In this document: piece after piece, positions 26,046 through 34,363 of the stretch | How the letters are laid out: each line of letters opens with the position of its first letter | Position numbering within the stretch: the stretch's first letter is position 1 | DNA from: Xylanibacter caecicola | GTDB taxonomy: Bacteria > Bacteroidota > Bacteroidia > Bacteroidales > Bacteroidaceae | NCBI RefSeq assembly: GCF_013166515.1 | Contig: NZ_JABKKJ010000005.1 | Location: forward strand, 1 to 64,000 | DNA length: 64,000 nt | Direction of reading: 5' to 3' | The notes under the pieces: generated by a model | Told to the model about the DNA's origin: nothing | The model's database searches: none | The model's input: only the letters and a program-made list of their open reading frames with translations | Made by a program: the position numbers and the translations under genes

Positions 26046-26083
26046 GTTTTATAATCTGTTACTAATAATTTCTTTCAGCTGAA

Positions 26084-27520
26084 TTACTGTTTGTTAAGAG
26101 CATTCTTGATCTGTGTTGCAATGTCTGCAGCAGGATTGATAGCCAATGCTTTGTCACAATATTCAAGTGCTTTCTCATTGTTGTCCTGCAAAACGCTTAC
26201 GTGTGCCAGATACTCGTATGCCGTAACAAGGCGGCTCTTGTCTGTATCGTCAAGATTGCCCTGTGCCTCAAGCAGACCTACCACTTTCTCATAGTAAGGC
26301 TTTGCAAGGGCTTTGCTACGATCTTGATCTAACAGTTCGGAACGCTTTGCCATAAGGAAGTTTGCAAAAACAGCCTGTTCCGGATATTTTTCTTCAAGCA
26401 TTCCATAAGTTGCAATGGCATTTTTGATAGCAGCAATCTGCGGCTCGCCGGCAAGCGCCGATGCCTGTTCCATATAAAGAGATGCAAGTCCGTTGATTTC
26501 ACCTGCAGAAGGTTTGCTGCTCATCTTGAGATATTCGCTGTACTTGGCAATAGACGAATCGAAATCGCCCTTTTCCTTATATACATCTGATATCATCTTC
26601 ACAACCTGGGCTTTTGCATCCTGTCCGCCTTCAACAAGCTCCATAGCCTTGTTATACATCTCAATAGCCTTGTCCCACTGTTTCGTTCCCTGAAGAGCCA
26701 AAGCGTAGTTGCTATAATCCAAATCCGTAGCTTTCAATGAATCGGTCTTGTTAAACAATGTTTCAGCATACACAACAGCGTTGTCATACTTCTTTGAAGC
26801 ATTATATGCCAACATGGCAACACGGTTAAGAGTGACATCCTTCGGATATTTCGTTACACCGAAAGCAGCAACTTCCTGACATTTTTCATAATCCCCGGTG
26901 AGTAGCAACGCACGTGCATACTCTGAAAGATAGCTCTTGTCAAGTTTGTTTACATCAACCTTTGAATAGTATTCCTTTGCCTTTTCACGATTGTTGGCAA
27001 GATAGTATATATGACCGGCTTCTGCATCAACAGGATAATCCGGCTTTATGGTACGCAACTGCTCAAGCTGCTCTACAGCCTGCTGCGGACTTCTTCCGCG
27101 ATAAACCCAGGCATACTTGATATATCCCTGAGGATTCTGCGGGTCAAAATATATTGCCTGCTGATACTGTTGTGCGGCAGCACCACCGTCATCCTTAAGG
27201 GCTTCGATGTCACCAAGAAGAATCCAACCGTCGCCGTATTTCTTGTTTACCTTTACAGCCTGCTCACCGTATTTCTTTGAGTTGAGCGTATCTTTAATGG
27301 CAAGATAAGCACGTCCCAAACCGACAAGAGCCTCTGCGTTCTTCTTGTTAGCCTTTACAAAATCCTTTACCTGAGGCTCAACAGCCTTCAAATCTTTCTT
27401 ATTGTCAGCAATAACTTTGGTGATGGCATCTATCTGTGCCTTCACATCCTGCTGTGCAAACGATGCAGTGTATGAGCCTATAGCCATAACACCTGCCAAA
27501 ATGTATTTTAATGTTTTCAT
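26084..27520 (-). CDS. Exported tetratricopeptide-repeat protein
   Basis: A 478-residue protein with a signal peptide (MKTLKYILAGVMAIGSYTASFAQ) and helical TPR units over most of its length, for example ALVGLGRAYLAIKDTLNSKK, YSNYALALQGTKQWDKAIEM and the C-terminal AYEYLAHVSVLQDNNEKALE. It is the last gene of the exbB-exbD-exbD-tonB-pstS-like operon, a conserved Bacteroidales arrangement. It probably serves as a periplasmic scaffold for that system; no enzymatic domain is seen. Clean start with a 51-base gap after the preceding gene, and a strong terminator downstream. Confidence 0.85.
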   Translation of the reverse strand: MKTLKYILAGVMAIGSYTASFAQQDVKAQIDAITKVIADNKKDLKAVEPQVKDFVKANKKNAEALVGLGRAYLAIKDTLNSKKYGEQAVKVNKKYGDGWILLGDIEALKDDGGAAAQQYQQAIYFDPQNPQGYIKYAWVYRGRSPQQAVEQLEQLRTIKPDYPVDAEAGHIYYLANNREKAKEYYSKVDVNKLDKSYLSEYARALLLTGDYEKCQEVAAFGVTKYPKDVTLNRVAMLAYNASKKYDNAVVYAETLFNKTDSLKATDLDYSNYALALQGTKQWDKAIEMYNKAMELVEGGQDAKAQVVKMISDVYKEKGDFDSSIAKYSEYLKMSSKPSAGEINGLASLYMEQASALAGEPQIAAIKNAIATYGMLEEKYPEQAVFANFLMAKRSELLDQDRSKALAKPYYEKVVGLLEAQGNLDDTDKSRLVTAYEYLAHVSVLQDNNEKALEYCDKALAINPAADIATQIKNALNKQ

Positions 27521-27571
27521 ATTACCTGTTTCCTGTTTTTAAGTTAATACAATATGCAATATCGACTATCG

Positions 27572-28531
27572 TTATTCCTTATTTACTTTTATACTCCTTA
27601 TCTGAATGTCTCCACGGTATGGAAGAAGACCGCTCTTGAGTATAATAAGCTGCCCTGTGGGGTCGCTTATAAACTGGGCAAAATGCATAGGCAATGCCCT
27701 TAGCGGGTCACAAACAAGGGCATATATTGTCCTTACAAACGGATAACGCCCGTCAAGGAAATATGCCTGATAAGGTTTCCACGAGTTCATCGGGGTGGCT
27801 GTTTCCATTTTCGACACAGCCATAACATTTATGTTTTTCTTAAATGTGATGTTTGTCGTGTCACGACCGTCATACAACCAGTTCGAGCCAATAATTCCAA
27901 TGGCTCCGGGAGTAGCCTCAACATAGTCTATAACTTCCTTACTTGTTTTTCCGGCTACGATATTTTCACTGTTAATGGGTTTTCCGCCTAATATCGAGTC
28001 AACACAGAAATGAACGGCACTCGACTGCTTATTATCGAATATCACTTCTATCTTGCCTCTCTTCGAACCGGGGTATACGTCACTCCAGTTCTTTACCTCA
28101 CCGCTAAGGATACGTTTTACATCACGTACCGTAATACAGGTATCGGTATTCTCCTTGTTCACAATAAAGGCTAGACCGTCATACCCTATGGGAAATGTCA
28201 CCGCCTTTAAATTACGCGACACAAGATTTTTCTTTTCTTTTTGTGTCAGGTCACGAGCCGCCACAACCAGATGAACACTGTCTTTCATCAGCAGATTTAT
28301 AGCATCAAGCTCATTTGTATAAAAAGGTTCAACCTCTGCTTCACGGAATTTCGATTCAAAAACCGCTTTTTCCTCATTCAAAATGGTACTGAAACTTTCG
28401 TCTGCGGCAAAGACTATCTTGCCCGACGAATAGGTATCAGTTCTATTAGAAGGATTCTTCTCGGTACAAGCCGAGAAGAATCCTAATGTAATTAATCCAA
28501 CAAATATGTTGCTGAATAGCTTTTTTGTCAT
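27572..28531 (-). CDS. PstS-like substrate-binding lipoprotein in the TonB operon
   Basis: A 319-residue lipoprotein: the signal peptide ends in a lipobox with Cys22 (GFFSAC). The body follows the periplasmic phosphate-binding (PstS) fold: GKIVFAADESFS at the start of the first lobe, VAARDLTQKEKK, GYDGLAFIVN and VRDVKRILSGEVKNWSDVYP, the segment typical of PstS, then PGAIGIIGSNWL. No pstCAB genes are near. It is embedded between tonB (three bases upstream) and the TPR gene, so it is more likely part of an outer-membrane energy or sensing complex than of a phosphate ABC importer. Ligand unknown. Confidence 0.82.
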   Translation of the reverse strand: MTKKLFSNIFVGLITLGFFSACTEKNPSNRTDTYSSGKIVFAADESFSTILNEEKAVFESKFREAEVEPFYTNELDAINLLMKDSVHLVVAARDLTQKEKKNLVSRNLKAVTFPIGYDGLAFIVNKENTDTCITVRDVKRILSGEVKNWSDVYPGSKRGKIEVIFDNKQSSAVHFCVDSILGGKPINSENIVAGKTSKEVIDYVEATPGAIGIIGSNWLYDGRDTTNITFKKNINVMAVSKMETATPMNSWKPYQAYFLDGRYPFVRTIYALVCDPLRALPMHFAQFISDPTGQLIILKSGLLPYRGDIQIRSIKVNKE

Positions 28532-28534
28532 TTC

Positions 28535-29365
28535 TTACTGTAATCTAAATGTTACCGGAACAAAGAACTTTACACGAACAGACTGTCCGTTCTGCTTACC
28601 GGGTATCCACTTCGGCATGCGACTAACCACACGGAGAGCCTCTTTATCCAACGAAGGATCAACCGACTTCACAACATGTGCTCCTGAAACGGAACCGTCA
28701 CGCTCAACGACGAACTGTACGGTTACACGTCCTTCAACACCGTTCTCGGCTGCAACAACCGGATACTTGATGTTCTCACGAAGCCAGCTGTTAAGTGCCG
28801 CAGGACCACCGGGGAACGAAGGTTGCTGCTCAACTACATCGAAGACTTTATTCTCAACCGGATCAGCCTTTACAGGTTCCGGTTCTTTAATCTTCTCGTC
28901 AAGTCTCATCACAACACCATCATCCGAGCCATTCTTTACATCGATTGCACCGATAGCCGTATTAGTCTTTACAAGGTCTTCCTGCTGTTTAAGTTCCTCT
29001 TCCGGCTTAACCTCGCTGTCTTTCTTAATGACAGGCGGAGTAAACTTGATAGAGTTCTTAACCTGCTCTACAACCTTTTTCGGTTCGATTTTCACAACTT
29101 CTTTCTTTACCTCCGGCTTTTTCTTCTGCTCTGCAATGGCTGAAAGCTCAACTGCATCAGTATATTTCTCTTTCTGAGCAGCCTCAACCATACGTACAAT
29201 AGAAACACCGAGGAATAACAGGACGGTAGCAAGCAGTATGACTATCAATGCAAATATATTACGCTTTGATGTGCCTTTACGAAGTTTATAAGCTCCGTAT
29301 TCTTTGTTTTTGCCTTCAAAGACAAGGTCGCACCAGTCGTTCGATACCAAATCTATCTTTGACAT
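28535..29365 (-). CDS. tonB: Energy transducer TonB
   Basis: A 276-residue protein that carries proton-motive energy from ExbB/ExbD to TonB-dependent outer-membrane receptors. It has a cytoplasmic N-terminus with the Bacteroidetes-specific FEGKNKEYGAYKLRKG segment, one membrane helix (about 37-56), a long Pro/Lys/Glu-rich periplasmic linker (about 85-190) and a C-terminal TonB domain (GRVTVQFVVERDGSVSGAHV...PKWIPGKQNGQSVRVKFFVP). It follows two exbD genes in one operon. Confidence 0.95.
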   Translation of the reverse strand: MSKIDLVSNDWCDLVFEGKNKEYGAYKLRKGTSKRNIFALIVILLATVLLFLGVSIVRMVEAAQKEKYTDAVELSAIAEQKKKPEVKKEVVKIEPKKVVEQVKNSIKFTPPVIKKDSEVKPEEELKQQEDLVKTNTAIGAIDVKNGSDDGVVMRLDEKIKEPEPVKADPVENKVFDVVEQQPSFPGGPAALNSWLRENIKYPVVAAENGVEGRVTVQFVVERDGSVSGAHVVKSVDPSLDKEALRVVSRMPKWIPGKQNGQSVRVKFFVPVTFRLQ

Positions 29366-29414
29366 TGTTTATTAGTTTTAATGGTTAATATTAATACTTT
29401 GTCAACAATATTGA

Positions 29415-30071
29415 TTATTTCAGTCCCTTTGAGCCAAGAAGCTTCAGGTCATCCTCATTAATCTTGTCGATTACGTATTTACCTATACTGCATATCTGCA
29501 TCTCGTCCAGAACATCCACCACATTCTTATATGAAGCACCGTCGGTAGGTTTGATGACGATTGTCATGGTAGGTATTTTCTCACCATTAATCTCACCACC
29601 CTTTATTTTGGCAAGTTCCTTCTGGAATCTCTCCTCACCTGCAGGACCTTCATACAGTTTCGGGTTCTTCTTCTTTTCAGCTTCGAGTTTATGCTTTGCA
29701 TCCAATATTTTGGCAACAGGAGCTATACCCTCTTCTGTCAAGTGGTTGATAAGCACATCGCGGATACCCTTACTTCCCCATGTTGTCTCTTTAAGACAAG
29801 CCGGATTGTTATAGTCCGGAATACCCTCGATATAGCATATCTTATCATTTGCACAGGCATAGATCGTAATTGTCTGTGATGCCTTTGAAGCATTTTTGTT
29901 CTCGTCACTGATGTTATCATTACTCGGCATTGTAAGCTGCATTGTCTGCGGCTTGCTCAAAGACGTACAGAGCATAAAGAACGTAATAAGAAGCATCATC
30001 ATGTCCACCATAGGCGTAAAGTCTACGCGGACGTTCATTTTCTTCTGCTTACTTGCTTTTTTCTTTGCCAT
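29415..30071 (-). CDS. exbD: ExbD/TolR family biopolymer transport protein (second copy)
   Basis: A 218-residue protein with a basic N-terminus (KKKASKQKKMNVRVDFTPM), one membrane helix with the critical Asp (VDFTPMVDMMMLLITFFMLC) and a periplasmic domain. It is longer than usual ExbD: residues about 95-165 form an insert rich in charged residues. The final PTMTIVIKPTDGASYKNVVD block is the ExbD fold. It starts two bases after the first exbD ends. Tandem unequal ExbD copies are normal in Bacteroidetes TonB operons. Confidence 0.93.
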   Translation of the reverse strand: MAKKKASKQKKMNVRVDFTPMVDMMMLLITFFMLCTSLSKPQTMQLTMPSNDNISDENKNASKASQTITIYACANDKICYIEGIPDYNNPACLKETTWGSKGIRDVLINHLTEEGIAPVAKILDAKHKLEAEKKKNPKLYEGPAGEERFQKELAKIKGGEINGEKIPTMTIVIKPTDGASYKNVVDVLDEMQICSIGKYVIDKINEDDLKLLGSKGLK

Positions 30072-30073
30072 TC

Positions 30074-30685
30074 TTAATCCTCCTGGGTTTTGAGTTGAGT
30101 AATAAGATAATAACGGTTCATATCCATGTCTGCCAATTCAGACATCACCTTCTTTACAACCTTATACGGAGTCTTCTGGTCGGCCTTTATAGAAATCTTG
30201 AGATCCGGCACTGCATCGTCTGCCGCCTTAACCCAAGTCTGGAACTGGCTCATACCACCGTCAATACTATCCGTAGGTATACCTTTCTTAGCCTGGATGC
30301 CGTTTATCTTAGCCTGCTCCATAGAAAGCAGGTCAGACATTTCGTTCACATTAGCTCCGAAAGAAGCGAGACTCATAAAAGTCTTCTCCTGCTTTGCATT
30401 GAGTTTCAGACCATACTGTCCTGCAACATCCTGAAGAACAGCCTGCATCGAAGCGGGCTTGTCCAGTCCGAGGAATACCCTGCCTTCATTGTCGACAAGG
30501 ATTTGCAGAACGTCTGTCTCCGGAACCTTGATTTCAGACACCGACCCCGGCGTGTTTACTTTCACTGCCTCATCCTTTACGAATGTTGATGTCAACATGA
30601 AGAATGTGAGCAAAAGAACCATCACGTCAGACATAGGAGTCATGTCAATCCAGATATCGTTCTTCTTAATTTTTACTTTACCCAT
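30074..30685 (-). CDS. exbD: ExbD/TolR family biopolymer transport protein (first copy)
   Basis: A 203-residue proton-channel partner of ExbB. The single membrane helix holds the proton-carrying Asp in IDMTPMSDVMVLLLTFFML (about 13-31). The periplasmic part contains NTPGSVSEIKVPETDVLQIL and ends with LKISIKADQKTPYKVVKKVM. Length is above the E. coli protein because of a middle helical insert. It lies 29 bases after exbB and two bases before the second exbD. Confidence 0.93.
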   Translation of the reverse strand: MGKVKIKKNDIWIDMTPMSDVMVLLLTFFMLTSTFVKDEAVKVNTPGSVSEIKVPETDVLQILVDNEGRVFLGLDKPASMQAVLQDVAGQYGLKLNAKQEKTFMSLASFGANVNEMSDLLSMEQAKINGIQAKKGIPTDSIDGGMSQFQTWVKAADDAVPDLKISIKADQKTPYKVVKKVMSELADMDMNRYYLITQLKTQED

Positions 30686-30714
30686 AGCGATAAAAAATTA
30701 AAGGGTTAGTAAAA

Positions 30715-31542
30715 TTAAGCTTCGTCTGCGTGGTTAGCTTCGTAAGTCTGTGCTATTGTGTAACCAACTTCATCGAGAGCATATGTAAGCTTGTCGATCT
30801 TATTTGTGAAGAAGTTATAGATAACAACTGCGAACCATGAAGTCAAAATACCAGAAGCAGTATTAACCAACGCCTCAGAGATACCTGCAGAAAGCTGGAG
30901 AGAGTCACCACCACCACCGGCAGCAAGAGCCTGGAATGAGTTGATCATACCCAACACAGTACCGAACAGAGCGGTAAGTGTACCAAGAGTAACGATTGTA
31001 GCAACGATAGGCAAGTTCATCTGAAGTGTAGGCATTTCAAGCTGTGTTGCCTCTTCGTGAGCCTGCTGTATCTTAGCAACCTTCTGACTCTTCTTTATAC
31101 CCTGTGCGCTTTCCATTTCCTTGTAAGCCTTCAACGAAGCGGAAACAACGTTAGCCACAGAACCTCTCATCTTGTCGCAAAGACCCTGAGCCTTAGTAAA
31201 GTCGCCGGCTTTGATGGCAGCCTTCACTTCTGCTGTGAACTTAGGAAGAGGCATCTTGCCGAAAGCAACGCGAAGAGCGAGGTAACGCTCAACACCAAGA
31301 GCTATAACAGTGAGCAACAATGTAAGGATGATAGACACAACGATACCACCTTTATAGATTGTACCCATAAGGTTTGCGGGATGTCCTGCGCGGTCGCCAC
31401 CCTCGAAGTTATCGGGATTACCGAGGAAGAACTGATAGAAACAGAATGCAATAGCGAAACATATAACAATGATCCAAATTGCATCTCTAACACCTTGGAA
31501 GCCCGATTTCTTCGGACCAGCCACATTTTTTGTAGTTGCCAT
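30715..31542 (-). CDS. exbB: ExbB/TolQ/MotA-type proton channel protein
   Basis: A 275-residue inner-membrane protein forming the pentameric proton channel around ExbD. Helices are visible at about 20-42 (WIIVICFAIAFCFYQFFLG), 60-85 (GGIVVSIILTLLLTVIALGV), and two near the C-terminal half: LPIVATIVTLGTLTALFGTV and the helix in SGILTSWFAVVIYNFF. The cytoplasmic loop with EATQLEMPTLQMN and the TALFGTVLGMINSF motif are typical. First gene of a six-gene operon, with a -7 box 121 bases upstream. Confidence 0.95.
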   Translation of the reverse strand: MATTKNVAGPKKSGFQGVRDAIWIIVICFAIAFCFYQFFLGNPDNFEGGDRAGHPANLMGTIYKGGIVVSIILTLLLTVIALGVERYLALRVAFGKMPLPKFTAEVKAAIKAGDFTKAQGLCDKMRGSVANVVSASLKAYKEMESAQGIKKSQKVAKIQQAHEEATQLEMPTLQMNLPIVATIVTLGTLTALFGTVLGMINSFQALAAGGGGDSLQLSAGISEALVNTASGILTSWFAVVIYNFFTNKIDKLTYALDEVGYTIAQTYEANHADEA

Positions 31543-31663
31543 AATTTTGATTTAGTTTTTTAGTTATTAATAAATTTAAGTTATAAAAATTCAGATACGT
31601 TATTTAACAGAGTTTGTTATAAGCAAAAGCTGCGCAATATTAGATTTTGGTTTTTACTATCTG

Positions 31664-31671
31664 CAAAGATA
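31664..31671 (-). promoter_or_regulatory. Promoter -7 box of the exbB operon
   Basis: TATCTTTG on the minus strand fits TAnnTTTG and would give a leader of about 115 nt before exbB. The 31543-31760 spacer is A/T-rich and shows no other feature. Confidence 0.5.
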
Positions 31672-31760
31672 ACAAATAAAGATAAATAACTTGTGTTGTT
31701 AATGAGATTTAACAATGTTTTTATCCGATTTCCAATCATCACATATTGCATTGTCACTTG

Positions 31761-32954
31761 TCACTTTAACTTTGCCAGCGAATTCTTTATCCGCGACATT
31801 GCCTCACGTATATTGTCATCGCTTGTGGCATAACTCATTCTGAAACAATACGGATCGCCGAAAGCATCGCCTGCGACAGTCGCTACATGTCCGTCCTCCA
31901 AAAGGAACAATGCAAGATCTGTTGAAGTCCTTATCGTGTGCCCGTCATAACTTTTCCCGAAATAGCTGCTACACTTAGGGAACAGATAAAATGCTCCCTC
32001 CGGTTCATTTACTTCAAGCCCCGGTATGTCTTTTGCAAGACCGACAATAAGGTCGCGACGTCGTTTAAAAGCATTACGCATCTCAGCAACACACTCCTGC
32101 GATGAAGTATATGCTGCCTCTGCAGCTTTTTGACTCACAGAACAAGGTCCGCTGGTATATTGTCCCTGCAACTTGTTGCAACCTTTGACAATCCACTCCG
32201 GTGCCGCGATATATCCTATGCGCCAACCCGTCATGGCATATGCTTTCGACACGCCGTTTACAATTATCGAACGCTCTTTCATTCCGTTTATCGAAGCTAT
32301 GCTGTAATGTCTGCCGGTATAATTAATATGTTCGTATATCTCATCGGCAAGAACAAACACATCGTCATGACGCCTTATTACCTCTGCCAATCCTTTCAGT
32401 TCAGTTTCAGAATATACACTACCCGTAGGATTACTCGGAGAGCACAATATCAACATTCTTGTCTTTGGGGTTATTGCCGCCTCAAGCTGCTCCGGCGTAA
32501 TCTTAAAGTTTTGTTCAAAACCTGCCTCTATTATCACGGGGACACCTCCGGCGAGCTTCACCATTTGCGGATAACTCACCCAGTACGGTGCGGGTATTAC
32601 AACCTCCTCGCCGTCATTGACAAGAGCCATAATGGCATTGCAAACGCTCTGCTTTGCACCGTTAGACACAAGTATCTCATTCGCAGTATATTCCAGTCCG
32701 TTTTCGTTCTTCAACTTCGCCACAATGGCATTTCTCAAGTCCGCATATCCGGGCACCGGAGAATAGCGCGAGTAGTTTTCGTCCACCGCCTTCTTTGCCG
32801 CTTCCTTGATATGGTCGGGAGTGTTGAAGTCCGGTTCGCCGACACTCATGTTTATTACATCAATGCCCTGCGCCTTCATCTCGCCGCTTTTCTGCGACAT
32901 GGCTAGTGTTGCCGAAGGAGAAAGACGATTAAGACGTTCTGATAATTGTGCCAT
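31761..32954 (-). CDS. aspC: Aspartate aminotransferase-type PLP enzyme (class I)
   Basis: A 397-residue pyridoxal-phosphate enzyme that interconverts aspartate and 2-oxoglutarate with oxaloacetate and glutamate (or a close substrate pair). Key segments are MSVGEPDFNTPDHI, SNGAKQSVCNAIMAL, the aromatic PAPYWVSYPQM, SPSNPTGSVYS, ADEIYEHINY and the PLP lysine in NGVSKAYAMTGWRIGY. The sequence type is the Ib subgroup found in Bacteroidetes and Bacillus; prephenate or aromatic specificity cannot be excluded. It is preceded by its own -7 box. Confidence 0.92.
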   Translation of the reverse strand: MAQLSERLNRLSPSATLAMSQKSGEMKAQGIDVINMSVGEPDFNTPDHIKEAAKKAVDENYSRYSPVPGYADLRNAIVAKLKNENGLEYTANEILVSNGAKQSVCNAIMALVNDGEEVVIPAPYWVSYPQMVKLAGGVPVIIEAGFEQNFKITPEQLEAAITPKTRMLILCSPSNPTGSVYSETELKGLAEVIRRHDDVFVLADEIYEHINYTGRHYSIASINGMKERSIIVNGVSKAYAMTGWRIGYIAAPEWIVKGCNKLQGQYTSGPCSVSQKAAEAAYTSSQECVAEMRNAFKRRRDLIVGLAKDIPGLEVNEPEGAFYLFPKCSSYFGKSYDGHTIRTSTDLALFLLEDGHVATVAGDAFGDPYCFRMSYATSDDNIREAMSRIKNSLAKLK

Positions 32955-32981
32955 ATTATTCTATACTTAAGTTACGTATTG

Positions 32982-32989
32982 CAAATTTA
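32982..32989 (-). promoter_or_regulatory. Promoter -7 box of the aminotransferase gene
   Basis: TAAATTTG on the minus strand, 28 bases before the start codon at 32954. The 123-base spacer after ribBA supports a separate promoter. Confidence 0.5.
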
Positions 32990-33077
32990 CTTATTTTTAT
33001 CCTATCAAACGAATAAAGCGAAAATTATTTCACAGTTCCGCTTGCAATCTGACAAGTTATGCTTTTATGCGACAATA

Positions 33078-34292
33078 TTACAGGTGAAGCGTATGTCCCA
33101 TACGCTCTTTTTTTGTCTCAAGATACCTTATATTATATTCGTTGGGAGTAACCTCTATCGGAACATTCTCGGTTATCTCAAGTCCGTATGCCTCAAGCCC
33201 TATCCTCTTTACAGGATTGTTTGTCAACAGGCGCATCTTACGCACGCCAAGTTCACGCAGTATCTGCGCGCCGCACCCGTAGTCGCGTTCATCAGGTTTA
33301 AAGCCGAGGTGCACATTGGCATCCACCGTGTCAAGTCCTTCTTCCTGCAACTTATAAGCCGCAATCTTGTTCATCAGCCCTATGCCGCGACCTTCCTGCT
33401 GCATGTAGACCACTACACCCTTGCCCTCTCTCTCTATCATCTCCATCGCCTTATGCAACTGCTCGCCGCAGTCACAGCGCTTGCTTCCGAGGATATCGCC
33501 CGTAGCACACGACGAATGTACACGCACCATCACCGGTTCATCGTCGGTCCACTCTCCTTTTATCAGCGCCATGTGTTCCAGTCCGTTGCTTGTCTGCCGG
33601 AAAGGTACCAACTTAAAATGTCCGTGCTCCGTCGGCATGTCAACTTCCTCACCACGTTCCACAAGAGTCTCGTGCTTAAGACGGTATGCTATCATGTCTT
33701 TAATGGAGATAACTTTAAGATCATACTTCTTGCCGAACTCTATCAGTTCGGGCAGGCGCGCCATTGTCCCGTCGTCGTTCATTATTTCCATTAATGCCCC
33801 TGCCGGATAGAGTCCTGCCATACGGCAAAGATCTATCGTCGCCTCCGTATGTCCGCTGCGACGAAGCACACCATTATCCTGTGCATACAACGGACTTACA
33901 TGTCCGGGGCGTCCGAACGAACCGGGTTTTGATGCCGGATCGGCAAGCGCCTTTATGGTTTCTGCACGGTCGTGCGCGGAGACGCCGGTGGTACATCCGT
34001 CCAGTTTATCAATCGTCACCGTGAAAGGTGTACCGAGTACAGAGGTGTTGTCCGTAACCTGATGCGGCAGGTCAAGTTCATCACAACGCGAAATAGTGGT
34101 AGGGGCACAAAGCACTCCACGAGCATATTTCAGCATGAAGTTTACCTTCTCCGCCGTTATTTTTTCCGCAGCAATGATAAGATCGCCTTCATTCTCCCTA
34201 TCCTCATCATCTACTACAATGACGAACTTACCGTTCTTAAAATCCTGAACGGCTTCTTCTATACTGTTAAGTTTCAACTTTTCCATAAACAT
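33078..34292 (-). CDS. ribBA: Bifunctional DHBP synthase / GTP cyclohydrolase II
   Basis: A 404-residue fusion supplying both precursors of riboflavin. Residues about 1-205 are RibB (DHBP synthase): [40 protein letters not shown] and [12 protein letters not shown]. Residues about 210-404 are Rib[22 protein letters not shown], whose three Cys bind zinc, [27 protein letters not shown] and [13 protein letters not shown]. Both active sites look intact. It follows the LptF/G gene by 71 bases. No FMN riboswitch is evident upstream. Confidence 0.97.
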   Translation of the reverse strand: MFMEKLKLNSIEEAVQDFKNGKFVIVVDDEDRENEGDLIIAAEKITAEKVNFMLKYARGVLCAPTTISRCDELDLPHQVTDNTSVLGTPFTVTIDKLDGCTTGVSAHDRAETIKALADPASKPGSFGRPGHVSPLYAQDNGVLRRSGHTEATIDLCRMAGLYPAGALMEIMNDDGTMARLPELIEFGKKYDLKVISIKDMIAYRLKHETLVERGEEVDMPTEHGHFKLVPFRQTSNGLEHMALIKGEWTDDEPVMVRVHSSCATGDILGSKRCDCGEQLHKAMEMIEREGKGVVVYMQQEGRGIGLMNKIAAYKLQEEGLDTVDANVHLGFKPDERDYGCGAQILRELGVRKMRLLTNNPVKRIGLEAYGLEITENVPIEVTPNEYNIRYLETKKERMGHTLHL

Positions 34293-34363
34293 CTTACACC
34301 TATTTATATTATATAATACAGTCTGCCGCGCCCATTGTCCTGATCATCGGACAACATGATACA

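Noticed and set aside
34293..34363. FMN riboswitch before ribBA
   Set aside because: The spacer is only 71 bases and lacks the conserved multi-helix core.
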